Below, one piece after another: positions 47,354 through 59,094 of a stretch of DNA of 64,000 nt. The stretch is from Tetracentron sinense (taxonomy: Eukaryota > Streptophyta > Magnoliopsida > Trochodendrales > Trochodendraceae), in NCBI GenBank assembly GCA_015143295.1, contig CM026573.1, forward strand, positions 3,507,950-3,571,949, in the 5' to 3' direction. Made by a program: the position numbers and the translations under genes. The first letter of the stretch is position 1; every line of letters starts with the position of its first letter. The notes below the pieces were generated by a model that made no database searches, was not told where the DNA came from, and was given only the letters and a program-made list of their open reading frames with translations.

Positions 47354-47908
47354 TAAATAATTTCTTAACCATTTAACAATAATTTACAGGATTTAATGAT
47401 TTTTAAGAGGACATCCATCATGTTTTTGCATGCTAAGACCATATATATGTATAGCTATATCATGATCCAAGCCCAGTTTTTCATTGATGAGATTTGGTTC
47501 TATCATATCTATAAAATCTTGTATCATCACGCTTAAAAACTGATGACTTATACCGGGCCAATGTGACACTCTACCTTTGAGTTATATCCCTTTGCAAAAT
47601 TGTGCTCAATGTGGCATGGGCAATCGGAAACTTTTTTTTGAATGATATTCAAGAGAAGATTCCAGAAACATTGGTAGAATTAGAAGAACTATTCCTATGA
47701 AAAGAACTATCAAAAGAAAAGAAGTCTCATCAGGCCTGTCCCTAACCCTAGCCCAGAACCTGAACTGGTTAGCCCAAGACTCATTCCAAGGGAATGAAGA
47801 ACTGTATTGGCAAGTAGGTTTCAACAAATGGTGACATTTAATCATTAATTTGATAAAACGAATGAACAAAGTAGTTAAAGTAGTAGATGTGACTAAAGAA
47901 TCAAACAC

Positions 47909-48430
47909 TCACATCACTCCCACAAGAAACCAACCCTCATCCTCCTCTACCTGGTCCCACACAAGCCCAAGGTCAGAAAAACTACTACTTCTTCCTGATC
48001 CAGTCTTGTCTTCTTCTTTCGGGCAACCCGATTCTGCAGCCGAACCATACCCGATACAAGGCCAATCATCATCATCATCGTCGTCTTCTACCTCACCATC
48101 CCATTCATCATTATCCAGATGACCCAGTAAACCGGATGCGGATTTTCCGTCGTAATTCAAACCCTGGCCCTTATCTACGGGGCACGACCTGGGCTTGTGG
48201 GTGCCCTTAGCCTTCTCTTTGGACTTGGAAGCCGGGTGTGTGTGACACCCCAAGCACCTCGCTGTACCACACTTGCCTGTGAATTTTGAGTGATTGGTAG
48301 GCTTTGACGACACTTTCACGAATATTCCGGCGGCCGGCGGGGAGTCTACTTGATTGATGGATCTTGAATTGGATCTTGGAAACATCATGTTGCTCCTAAC
48401 CATCCCATGTTGCCGACCCTCTCTCTTCAT
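47909..48430 (-). CDS. Plant-specific small acidic protein of unknown function
   Basis: Single open frame of 173 aa, no intron needed. Basic N-terminus, a Cys/His cluster CGTARCLGCHTH (residues 54-65) that could bind metal, a Lys-rich stretch SKSKEKAKGTHK (68-79), an Asp run (about 116-122) and an acidic C-terminus ending GWFLVGVM. I recognise the KCGxxRCxGCHxHP-KSK pattern as typical of uncharacterised plant proteins but cannot name a function. A second in-frame ATG at codon 10 (MVRSNMM) may be the real start. A TATA box and CT/GA-rich leader precede it, supporting a true gene. No membrane segment or signal peptide. Confidence 0.75.
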   Translation of the reverse strand: MKREGRQHGMVRSNMMFPRSNSRSINQVDSPPAAGIFVKVSSKPTNHSKFTGKCGTARCLGCHTHPASKSKEKAKGTHKPRSCPVDKGQGLNYDGKSASGLLGHLDNDEWDGEVEDDDDDDDWPCIGYGSAAESGCPKEEDKTGSGRSSSFSDLGLVWDQVEEDEGWFLVGVM

Positions 48431-48492
48431 CTGTTTCTGCTTCTGCTTCTGCTGTTTCTGTTTCTGCTTCTGTTTCTCTCTCTCTCTCTCGT
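48431..48492 (-). repeat. GA/CAGAAG-rich 5' leader
   Basis: On the minus strand, (GA)n then AGAAGCAGAAACAG repeats immediately before the ATG. A common plant 5' UTR composition, length-variable microsatellite. Confidence 0.6.
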
Positions 48493-48502
48493 CCTTTATA
48501 TG
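48493..48502 (-). promoter_or_regulatory. TATA box of the 173-aa protein gene
   Basis: Minus strand CATATAAAGG, about 65 bp upstream of the ATG, just before the GA-rich leader. This would give a leader of about 30-40 nt. Confidence 0.5.
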
Positions 48503-48868
48503 AAGAGAAACGTGGGGAAGGGGCCAAAGTTATTAAGAGATCACCGAGAATCACTCCTCTCTCTCTCTCTAATCTTGGAGAGTTTCCTTATTCCTCTCAA
48601 CCAATCTCATGGACAGTTGTATAAGATATTCCTCTTAATTCTAATCTTTATTACCGTCCTATTCTAATTCAAACACAATTCTAATCTTTTCAATATATAC
48701 TAAATTGAATCAACCATATGATTTATCGAGTAGAGGAGCGGGATCCCAAATATAGATGCATCTTTCATTTAATTAAATAAAATCAACACTAGATAGACTA
48801 TTAGGTCTAGTGCTATAAATGACTAATGTAATGCTGAAAAATGATATAATGTATAGTACTAATACCAT

Positions 48869-51638
48869 CAGGGGTGGAGCATGTCGCCCCCACCCAATTT
48901 TTTTGATTTTTTTAATATTCTATGTATTTAAAAAATATTTTTAAATTTTTACTCTTTATCTATATAGAGTGGCCCCCAAACTAACTCCAATTAGTTGACT
49001 ATGTAGGAAGTTTGGCCCCTCCAAACTTTTGTAATTTTTATAAGTATAATATAAAAATTAAAAATGTAATTAATTTTATTTGAAATATTAATTGATTTTA
49101 TTTAGTGTAGTGATTAGTAGACCGTGCATTCGGTAGATAGTCGAATGGTAGCCTATGCCTCCCTTTTTAACACTCCTTAAACTTAATTAAATTACTTACT
49201 ATGAAACCTAAGCAGGTAGGCGGACATGAAGAGGCCTTAGATGAGGTTTGAGGACAAATAGTAGCTCTAAATGGTAAACCCTCCTCTCTCTCTATAACGT
49301 CCTCGTAAACTCCTCTATGTAATCTCTCTTTATAACGCCTTCATAAGCTATTCTATGTAACGTCTTCATCAACTCCCCTCTACCTAATTCTCTTCCTTAA
49401 CCTCTAGCAAGTGAAGAGAACATGTTATGGGGATTTTAATAAATATAGCCACCACTTATTTTAAAGGAGTAGTGTTTTACTGTTACACCACTTTTCTCGA
49501 CTGTGATTTAGTGTGTTATGGTTACACATCAATCTTTTATGGCATCCCTTTTGTATTCTCTTGATCAGATCTTTTCAAAGCGTTATCATCCCTCAGTCAT
49601 CTACTTCAACTCTTATATGTATAGCATCTCATGTCCCGTTTCCTCCATCTCTTCATGTTTGTTCTAGCAGTGGTTATGTCATTTGTCAATATATACACTA
49701 CAAAGTACAAACCCATGTCAAGAACTAGCAGTTAGTAGGGTTTTGAGAGATTTCTCTGCTTGCTTTGGTTCTTGAGTAGTGATGGAGGATCGATTCTTTC
49801 TTCGATGCAAGAGGGGAATTTTCTGTTGACCCAACTTTCAAAATTGTATTGACCGTGGCCCATGATTCTCCTTCTGAAACAGAGACATCCAATCATACCA
49901 TTGACATTTGACAACGCCTAACTGCGATAACAATGATGATAGTGCTGACTGATCCGTGAACTGAGGAGTGGTATGAACTTCTACTATAACAACCGGTGGT
50001 ATTTGATGTTGCAGTTCTAATGACATTGACATTTTTGTAGCATCTAAAAATACTACTCTATTGTTCTTCTCTTACGTCTCCATATGGAGATAGAAAGCAT
50101 GAAAGAGGGGGTAAAGTAGAGAGATGGTTAAAGAAAATCTAGGGGCACAATTTTTTTCTCAAGCAATTGAAAGTTGTAATTGTTATTTGATTTAGGTCTA
50201 CGAAACTCAAAAATCTTGTTGGGTTTTGTGGTCTTGCAACTTAAAAGATAATATTGCTATATTTACAATGAAAACCTTACATAAATGTTTTTTTAATTAA
50301 GTTAATCAAAATAGGGAGGGGTGAAAGCTGAGATCTTGAGATGCTTCTGCAAATGGGCAATGTTGTGATTGTTTTGAAAGTTGAAAATCGTAAGAAAAAA
50401 AGGTTGTATTTGGTGCTTTCAAACCCCATATCCAAGAAATTACTATTAATTTTTCGCCAAGAAAATTAAATCGAGGATTAACATAAACTTTCTCCCTGAA
50501 AAGAGGTTAGAAATAATAAAGAAATGAAAAATGACCCAAAAATAGCTTAGACACAACAAATAAATGAAAAATGATAGATAACATTCATAATGATCAGGCC
50601 ATTAAGCTTGAAGGGGTGGACCAGCGGTTCATGAGACTTACACCTCATGAAGCGGAAGGTTTTGGGTTTGACTTCTCACTCTCCTTTTGGGGTCAAGCCC
50701 ATACGGGCTTTTCCTGAACTTTCCTGGTGTGGCGGGTGGGCTCCCATCGCACCCTAGAATATTATAGTTCTGGCCTGAAGGGTTGGGGACACCCTATGTT
50801 ACCAAAACAAAAACCAAGCGTTTACTTGATAGAACCCTTCAGAGGTAAAAAGAGAAAAGAAAGCTTTAAAAAATATTTCACATCGTCTATTAACTTTTTG
50901 AATTTGTTCATTTCTCATTCCCTACTCTCATATGAACATTATTTTGAAACAAATCACGATAAATAATTTAATAATCCAATATTTACATTTTTTTTTCCTT
51001 ATGTGCCTTTGATTTTCTTTTTAGTTGATATATTTGTTTCCATGTTTATATTTCGTAGCTCTTAGTCTCATCACCAGTATTGTCATGGGCCCTTAGTCCG
51101 TATTTTACTTTGTGTTTCTATGAACATTTTTTTTCTTTTTTTCTTTTTTCCTTTTTTATTTTTAATTTTCTTATTAATTTATGTCATTTGTGTTTCATCA
51201 TATTACTTATAATTTGTTTTCTTCAAAATTATGTGTGCATCGCACAGGCTACTTACTGGTTAAGGTTAATAAATTTTTTTTAAAAAAAAAAACAAGGTTA
51301 GATGGAGGAACCCTGGGGTGAGTGAATCTTAACCACAATTTTTGGGTGTTAAGAAGGGGTCGTGGACCAATGAGGACAAACATTCAACTAGGGCATGTTA
51401 TTTGATCTTTATTAGAATGTAACATTAGCAAATTTTATGACCATGATGGACCCATTAGTCAGGGAAAAAACATTTGTGGGGGCTAAGTCCCCAAACCCCA
51501 TGACTCATTACTAGCAAAAATAAATAAATTCTTAGGGGCTATGCCCCCAAATCCCAAGGCCTCAAACCCATTAATATTTTCCTAATACATGTATTTAGCG
51601 CCCCCCATCCCCAAGAAAAATTCTTGGCTCCACCCCAA
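48869..51638. mobile_element. Possible TIR element delimited by GGGGTGGAGC ends
   Basis: GGGGTGGAGC at 48871 and its complement GCTCCACCCC near 51627-51636 face each other. Flanks AATACCAT and ATTACCAT differ in one of eight bases. If real, a 2.8-kb hAT-like element with no transposase. Could be two unrelated ends. Confidence 0.22.
50605..50815 (+). mobile_element. tRNA-derived SINE
   Basis: Pol III A box TGGACCAGCGG (50617-50627), B box GGGTTTGACTTC (50664-50675), a body ending GGGGACACCCTATGTTACC and an A-rich tail. Boxes and 3' end match plant SINE structure. Target duplication not found. Confidence 0.6.
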
Positions 51639-51658
51639 ATTACCATTACCAGTTACCA

Positions 51659-51841
51659 CCCAATGAAACTTGCAATGCATGCTCCGTTGTTAAATGTCTT
51701 CCCAGGCGTCATGTATAGGGCATTGGATTTCCTTTGGCAGATGCCAGAGTCTTAACACTCGGGCATCGCTCTTTGTATGACCCATGGGAAGACATTTAAC
51801 AAAGGAGGGAGGTGATAACATGCATTGCACGTTCCATTGGG
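51659..51841. mobile_element. Foldback MITE, about 180 bp
   Basis: Arms TGCAATGCATG...TTAAATGTCTTCCCA and their complement at 51781-51835 would form a long hairpin with a loop at 51706-51780. TSD not resolved. Confidence 0.6.
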
Positions 51842-51979
51842 TTTCTTATATGAGTTTTAAGGGTTTAAATATGAGTGAAGCTTTGGTTTAATAGACAGAT
51901 GGAGCTCCCCAAAATATGCCTATGTGAGAAAGGTCACACAGGAGTATGTTAGGAAATACAATGATAAAATTAATAGAGG

Positions 51980-52620
51980 TAAATACCATTCTTTGATATA
52001 TGTTAGTCCCAAAGTACATGTGTGGCAAATCATATTTTGATCGAATTAATATCATTCTTTGATATATGCAAGTCCCAAAGTAAATGTGTGGCAAGTCATA
52101 TTTTGGGGAGGGATTTTGATAGCCCCAGTGGCAGATCTTTTAAAGACACAATTGGGGTGCTAAAAATGTCCAACACTTTCTGAATTTTACTTTTAAATTG
52201 TTAAAATAATGAAACTTCTTCATGTGATAGGCGCATCTTGCGCCTATGGATGAATTTGCAGTATATTCTTTTGAGGAGTTCCGATTATCTTTGAATAAGA
52301 ACTCTTATTCATATTTAGAAGTCTAAGATATAAATACCATTCTTTCACATATGTAAGTCCCAAAATTACACTTGACATATTTTGGGGAGTTACGATTATC
52401 TCTTGAACAAGAACTCTTATTCATATTTAAAAGTCTAGATATAAATACCATTCTTTAATATATGTAAGTCCCAAAATAACACTTGACATATTTTGGGGAG
52501 TTCCCAGTATCTCTTGAACAAGTACTCTTAATCATATTTAAAAGTCTAGATATAAATACCATTTTTTAACATCTGTAAGTCCCAAAATAACACTTGGCAA
52601 AGTCATATTTTGGGGAGCTC
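51980..52620. repeat. Tandem repeats, 67-bp and 111-bp periods
   Basis: TAAATACCATTCTTT starts near 51980 and 52047 (67 bp), then 52331, 52442 and 52553 (111 bp). The common core includes AAGTCCCAAA and CATATTTTGGGGAG. The longer unit adds an AACTCTTATTCATATTTA block. Confidence 0.8.
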
Positions 52621-52758
52621 TCGTTATATTATAAATGTATTTAGATCCTTGTAAACTTTTATAAATTTTAGATAAATTTTAGATATGCATCTAGAGTCTT
52701 GTTTTGCTCTAGTACTCCCACTCAACTCTTGTACTTGTGCTTTCATTTATGATATTTA

Positions 52759-54379
52759 GGTGTCGTTTAGATAGAAATTCTCATCAACTTTTAGTTTTTG
52801 GAAGTCAAAAATTGATAAGTCCCATTTGGTTTCCCTTCCGTTTTCTTTGTATGGTTTTTAAAAACAAAAATTTGAAAAAAAAATTCACAAAACATGGTTA
52901 TGATTTTTTTTAAAAAAAATTAGTAACAAAATTTTTGAAAATCAAGATAACAGAAATTTCTGTTATCTCTATTTTTGGAAAGCAAAAATGGAAAACATGG
53001 ATCCACCACCATCCATCCAACCACCACATTACTATCCACCACCCACCATCACCACGACACAACCACTACCACCATCCACAACCACCACTCATAACCACAA
53101 TACCACACCACCATCTACCACAATACCACCCACCACCACCACCCACCCACCCACCCACCTACCATAATACTACCATTACACCACCCAACACCACCACTGT
53201 AGAACCCTAAAATTTGTTAAATTTACAAAAAGACCCTACAAGCTTGTCAAATTAGAAAATAGTCTATAAGACCATCACAAGGGCTCTATACAATTAAATT
53301 GGGTCCAATGGCATGAAATGGGCTTCCTACAGCCCAGATTTGAGCATGAAGAAAAAAACCCAAAATCTAAGATCAAGTTCAAATGGGCTTCCGATGGTCT
53401 GGATTTTAGGTACGAATGAGAAAGCCCACAAATTCGAAGTCCCCCAAAGTTAAAATGAGTCTTACACCTATCAAAATGAGTCCGTCCATAAAAAAGCCAT
53501 AAACCCACTACATGGATCGGCCTGCCAACATCAAAGTCTTTATGAGTTTAAAACCATTAATGAATGAGACCCACAAGATTCCCATTTTAAGAGTCTATAA
53601 ATAAAATTCTTAAGTAAAAAAAAATGATCGATTTATAGACAATCAAAACAAGACATCAAAAGATAAATCAAAGAAGAGATAATGATTCAAGAAAAGAAGA
53701 AAAAATCAAAAAAATGATTCAAAGCTCTCCAAAGAAGAATCAAGTCAAAGTTAAAGCAAGTCTTCTAAAGAAAAAAACATCTCCCTAACCGATAAGGTGC
53801 TAAGCATAGAAAGAAAGAGAAAGTTACTCCAATCTCCAAAGAAGATTAAGCCAAAGTCAAATCCCTGTCTTATCAAAGAGAAGAGAGTCATACAACTTCT
53901 TCAAGAACGAGGAACACGCCCATCGCCTCCTTGCTCTCTTCATCAAATTTCATTAATCTTTAATATTCTGACTGCTAATCAGAGGATTCATTGAGAGTGT
54001 ACCATTTTTAATCAATAATTTGTTATTTGATCCCCATTATTTCGTCCATGAAATTTTGTGTCAACATCCATCACCACCACCACCACCACCACCACTACCA
54101 CTATACCATTATCCATCACCTCCACCACCACTCACTACGCACCTCCACACCACCACCACACACCACACACCACCACCATCACTACCACACTACACCCACC
54201 ACCACCACCATGAATTGAAATTATTTAATCATATTTATGAAAAAGAAATTTGTTTTTCTTTTTTTAAAACAAGTAATAGTTAATAATGTCAAACGTCTTA
54301 CTTTAAAAAATTGAAAACAGAAAATCATTTGCAATTTGAAAAAATATAAAATAAAAACAGAATTATATCCAAACGGCCC
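52759..54379. mobile_element. PIF/Tourist-like element with TTA TSD, CAC-rich interior
   Basis: TTA at 52756-52758 and 54380-54382. Inverted ends GGTGTCGTTTAGATA and GGGCCGTTTGGATA. Interior is a (CAC)n-rich tract (52999-53197, 54067-54214), interrupted by the insertion 53198-54066. No transposase. Confidence 0.5.
53198..54066 (+). mobile_element. Candidate solo LTR inserted in a CAC repeat
   Basis: Begins TGTAGAACCC and ends TTTGTGTCAACA: TG...CA ends and the TCAACA terminus fit LTRs of plant Gypsy elements. It exactly interrupts the CAC-rich tract. The repeated target prevents a target-duplication call. No internal coding region. Confidence 0.5.
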
Positions 54380-54764
54380 TTAGCGTTCGGTTTACCATTT
54401 ATCATTTGACTACACGCAAAAGAAGAAATTCGTAGGAAAGAAATTTTCCTCCATCCTCAAAAAGCTAGGCGAGTCTGCTTCTACGGGAAATTAATGACTT
54501 CGGTGGGAAGTTGACGGAAAACCTGAACCCATCAGCCATTATCCAATTTTAACACTTTCGAGTATTTGTTTTTTTCTTTGGGTACTGATACTTTAAAGTA
54601 CTTTTTGTTTTTGGTACTAACACTTTCGAGTATAATGGAAGAAGTTTTCAAGCGTGGGCCCCACCCCGTATTGAGCCTATGCTGCCTATCTCATAATTAT
54701 AGGATGGAAAATGCTTAGCTTACTTGGGGTGACATTTATGTAACGAATCCTCATTGGTCCGCGC

Positions 54765-55230
54765 TCCATTTTTTTAACTCGAGTCAACTGTGGTTAAGAT
54801 TTACTCACCCTCAAGGTTAAGCAATTCAACCTTAATTTTAAAAAACAAAAAAACAAAAATCTTAACTTTAATATAATTAAGCTTAACTAGATAATATGGG
54901 TTAAAAGGGACATGAGGTAATGGCGATGGTGGTAACTTATGTAAACACTGCTCTTATAGGATTGTTGGATAATAAATAGTAAAAAAAAAAACTTAACTTA
55001 CCATGGTTTCCATTATGGAACGAAATGGCTGGTCCTCATTGGCCTATGCCCCACTTTTAAATAATCACCAACTGTAATTAAGATTCACTCACCCCTATGA
55101 TTAAACAATCTAGCCTTGGTTTTTCAAAAAAAAATCTTAACTTTAATTTAGTTAAATTTAACAAGAGTTAAATGGGCGTTAAAAGGGACACGAGAACATA
55201 GGGGTAAGTTAAGTAGCGGACCATGGGTCC
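54765..55230. repeat. Two diverged copies of a MITE family
   Basis: AAGATT(T/C)ACTCACCC blocks at 54790 and 55080, each followed by AATCTTAACTTTAAT and TTAAAAGGGACA. Related to the complete foldback elements at 55243 and 56753. Confidence 0.5.
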
Positions 55231-55242
55231 ACTTATTACTAC

Positions 55243-55638
55243 TCTTATAAATAGGACTTTGTAATCCTCTACCGTTATAACTGGACTCGGGGGAGTCCAG
55301 TTACACCTCTACGTGTCCTTTTTGACACCCCTTAATTGTGGTTAAGATTCACCCACCCCTAGGGTTCACCCAACTATCCTTAGTTTTTAGAAAAAAAAAA
55401 TATTAATTTTCCCTCTTAGGGTTCACCCACCTATCCTTGGTTTTTAGGAAAAAAAATATTATTTATTTAACCCTGGTTAAAATTCACTTACGATTAATAT
55501 TTTTTATATTTTTTTGTGGGTGAATCTTAATCACAGTTAAGGGGTGTCAAAAGGGACACATGACAACCTCAGGGACATAATTGGACTCCCCAAGTCTGAT
55601 AAGAACCGTAAAGGATTACAAAAGTTTATAAATAATTT
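55243..55638. mobile_element. Large foldback MITE, about 396 bp
   Basis: Almost the whole element is an inverted repeat: outer TTATAAATA and TGTAATCC, middle GGGGAGTCCA, inner GACACCCCTTAA and AAGATTCACCC, all mirrored on the right. Arms about 170-190 bp. Would form a long hairpin. Confidence 0.75.
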
Positions 55639-56752
55639 GGTTTTAGGAGTATCTAGTGCTTGCACTTTCAATTCATGGTTAAATGGAGAGGTGCACTTGT
55701 TTTAGGTGTTAAGGAGTTCGAGTTAGGAACTATTGAATAAAACTCGGCAACAATGATCTTTGTATCCTCATGTTCCAATGAACCAATACCAACATAGTAG
55801 AAAAATCATGAATATCGAGTGTAATAATTTTTTTTGGTATACATTAACTTTGGGGTTAACTGGGGTTAGTATTTGTTCTGAAGGTTAGTGGGTTAATTCC
55901 TAACATTTGAAGCTTGCCTAAGAGTTGCGACGCACCCTTCGGGATCATCCCTAAAACTCCCTCCTAATGATAGGACAAACTACCACTAGTCTAGGCCCAC
56001 TATGTTTAGTAATTTCTATATTCCTCCTCTCTATCCATGGACATCACAAATTCTATAAGAGGATATATATGAAAATAATAACATTACAGTTTGATATTTT
56101 ATATAAAATTTTTAAAAGTTACTTCTTGTAAGTGCAAACCAAACACTAATTTAACTTTTGAATTTTTTTAAGTCATTTTTCAGATTTGCAAACCAAACAT
56201 TATTTTATTCCCGATAACTTTGTCAGACTTTTTCAAGAATTACTTCATACAAAGTAACTCTTGAGAAAATATATTTCTTCATTGAAAAATCTATTCAAAC
56301 GCTACCTTATGCCAATCTTGATTATCATTATAAAAAAAAAAAAAAAAAGTGTACATAACATAGGCATTGGCACGCCCACCTAGTTGTACAAAAGCTAGAT
56401 CGTACTTTTACTGTCAAAAATATCAAAATAGGATCTACATATTCAAAAAAATTAGCATAGAGGGTTACTGTCCCAACATTTGAATTGGTTTCAACTTCGC
56501 CTCCTTACAAGGGATCAATCGTTTTTGGGGTAGATTAGAATTTGTACCCAAACATTGCCTCAAGTTATGAACTTGCCTAAATGGAATTTTGTTTTCACAA
56601 TTCACTGCATTTCTTTTGTTTTCCCCCAAATTCACACTCCCCTCCAGCTAAGATGGCAAAGGTGTGTCGCTCATGCCTCAAATCAAGTCCTCAAAAGGAA
56701 AATCCACAATGCATTAAATCTCTCCTGAGATGTGGCAGCAGGTTACTTATCC

Positions 56753-57062
56753 GAGATTGGATCACATTCATTTGTGATTGAACTCTCCCGGAGTTCAATC
56801 GCACTCACATATCAAGTATCTTTTTCAACCCTTATTAATTGTAGTTAAGATTCATTAATCCTCGGGGTTCAACAATATAACTTTGGATTTTAGAAGAAAA
56901 TAAATAACCTAAAGGGTTAAAAAATCTTAACTAGAGTATATTTTCTTAAAAAATATATAATATTAACCATAGTTAATAAATGTTAAAAGGGGCACATGTT
57001 GACCTATGAGTGCAAAATTGAACTCGATGAGAGTTCAACTGCAATTGACTGAGATCCAATCT
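56753..57062. mobile_element. Foldback MITE related to 55243
   Basis: AGATTGGATC and TTGAACTCTC on the left are mirrored near 57010-57060. The inner part shares TTAAGATTCA and TTAAAAGGGGCACA with the 55243 element. Confidence 0.65.
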
Positions 57063-58172
57063 TTACTCAACCTGGATGGCTCATTAACCCACCAACTACC
57101 AGCCAGCTAACCATGGCAGACTTTTCCTGAAAGAAGGCCTACCGGGTCGCAAATTTAAGCCCAAAACCGATTATTTTGTTGCTTTACCTTTGATGAAATC
57201 TTCAAATGTTGAATTTCCAAATCGAAAGCACTCGACAGTTGACCCTTGTATAGTTTCCAGTTTGTTCATCATTTAATTTTAATTCGAATTTTGATCTTTG
57301 ATTTTTCAATGGGTGTTAGATCTTAGGTATAACTCATTAATGGTGACCTAACTAATTAACTAACCGTGACCAAAGATAAATAAGAAGAACCTTTAAATGG
57401 CGGACCTCAGCGGGCCCAAATTTGACCAAATCAAATCATCGGATGATCGCTTTAGTTATGATCATCCGATGATTAAATTAATAAGTTCTCTCATTGATAC
57501 GAGAGAGCTTAGTTATTTGAAAAGTTAAATTTGCAAAAAATTAGTTAAGGGGATAAAGTTTTCTTATTTCCCATTCTCCAAATGCATGATGAAGGGACTT
57601 AATTTAAGCAATATTCAACCCGAAAATAGAACCATACTATGAGATTTCTTTCATCTTTATCATCTTTTGAAGCCCATATAAGCTAAAAAATCTTTCTATT
57701 ATTGTCTCAACAATTGACTTAAATAATTTATAAATTAATGCAAGTCTTAAAAGGTAATTAAAATGTGCAATCCTGATCATTTGATCTATATAAATCTTTC
57801 TCTTTATTCAGCTTATTGGATTTATCTCTTTTACCACGAAAAAAAAGTTTCGGATGGTTTTACTCAGGTAATTCTATTTAATTTCGATAGGTAAATTTCC
57901 ATCATCGAACTCATCGAACGCTGGCTCTCGGTGCTCTACATGTGTACCAGGTGTAAGAAAATTCGCCGATAAACGACAATTTCACCACATAGTTCACATC
58001 TCTCAAAATGAAAATATATTTTTTAATTAAGTGGCCTATAAATATGTTCTTGTGGAGTAAAACCATTCTATCGCTTCTTTGAGGCTAAACAATGGTGTTT
58101 TCATGCTTGCTATTCAACAACATTTTCAATTCAATAACTCTTCTTTTAATCCAGGAAATCGTCTTCCTCGAA
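57063..58172. other. Intergenic, no gene seen
   Basis: AT-rich. A short inverted repeat ATCATCGGATGATCG/ATGATCATCCGATGAT sits at 57436-57473. No exon or promoter supported. Confidence 0.5.
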
Positions 58173-58259
58173 CCTATAGCTCAATTAATTGGCAGTCTAC
58201 AGTGCAACCATGAGGCCAGAGGCCCTATCCCAATTACCCTCCCAAAAAAAAAAAAAAAA
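58173..58259 (+). mobile_element. SINE fragment with A tail
   Basis: TATAGCTCAATTAATTGGCAG is an A-box-like tRNA head, like that at 35078-35089; the B-box region is decayed. It ends in a pure A15-A16 run. Confidence 0.45.
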
Positions 58260-58479
58260 TTATACTTTTATGCATCTGTTTCGGAGCATGTTGGATATTC
58301 ATTAGTGGCTTTTGCTTCAACAACCTCTATGATCAACTGTCTCCGATATCCATCGCCAGGTATGTTTGTTTTGCCTTCCCTTTAGCAATTATAATATAAA
58401 AGCAAAACTATAAACATCATCTCTTTGATTCCATTCACTAATTAGAAATATTTAAATTGAAAAAAAATGCTTGGTAATC

Positions 58480-58625
58480 TTTTTTTTTTTTTCAATTTCG
58501 GCAAGTAGATGGTGGGGTCTCTCTTGCCAATCACATAACCACGAGAGGAAAACTCTTAGGATTTGACTCTAGGATTTTCCTCAAATGAAGGGCACATCTT
58601 AGCCATATGAGTTTGAGGGACATCA
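58480..58625 (-). mobile_element. tRNA-derived SINE, minus strand
   Basis: Poly-T at 58480-58492 equals a minus-strand tail. The minus strand reads TGGCTAAGATG (A box) and GAGTCAAATCC (B box) near its start. Confidence 0.5.
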
Positions 58626-58627
58626 AA

Positions 58628-58629
<2 letters not shown>

Positions 58630-58659
<30 letters not shown>
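58630..58659. repeat. (AT)n microsatellite
   Basis: About 14 uninterrupted AT units. Confidence 0.95.
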
Positions 58660-58662
<3 letters not shown>

Positions 58663-58810
58663 CATACATACATATATAATTGTTCCAGTGGTAGTTAAAA
58701 ATCCCCAAACTTATTAACATACTAACAAATGTCATAAGTCAACTAACATCTAAATCTCTACCAAAAAACATCTGAATGATGTTATGTACCAATATATAAA
58801 TAAATAATAA

Positions 58811-58812
<2 letters not shown>

Positions 58813-58851
<39 letters not shown>
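58813..58851. repeat. (AT)n microsatellite
   Basis: About 19 uninterrupted AT units. Confidence 0.95.
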
Positions 58852-58852
<1 letters not shown>

Positions 58853-58900
58853 TATTATCATTATCACTCCATGTGTTTGGTATATTATAAGAATTAATCT

Positions 58901-59094
58901 AGGGATACTCCCAAAGTGTACTCCCAAATATATTCTCAAATCTCATCCGTTTATCTCAATTATAAATGGTTAGGATTAGATCTGATGTGATATTAGAAAA
59001 GACAAAATAAGTCCACTCAAATCTTGGCCCTTAATGGTTGGTTATAAACTGTTAGGATTAGGGAGTATATTCGGGAGTATATTTGGGAGTACCT
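58901..59094. mobile_element. Small MITE with ACTCCC-rich TIRs
   Basis: Ends AGGGATACTCCCAAAG and, inverted, TAGGTACTCCCAAATATA; direct TACTCCC repeats in each arm. About 194 bp, no clear TSD beyond TA. Confidence 0.55.

Noticed and set aside
47606..47908. 100-codon minus-strand frame with hydrophobic segment
   Set aside because: Immediately follows the stop of the 173-aa gene and looks like its 3' UTR; no homology recognised.
52935..53210. His/Pro-rich protein
   Set aside because: Product of the CAC-rich repeat, no gene structure around it.
54020..54283. His/Pro-rich protein, second copy
   Set aside because: Other half of the same CAC-rich tract.
56000..56310. Tourist-like element ending AAACGCTACC
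   Set aside because: A right end is suggestive but no matching left end or duplication was found.
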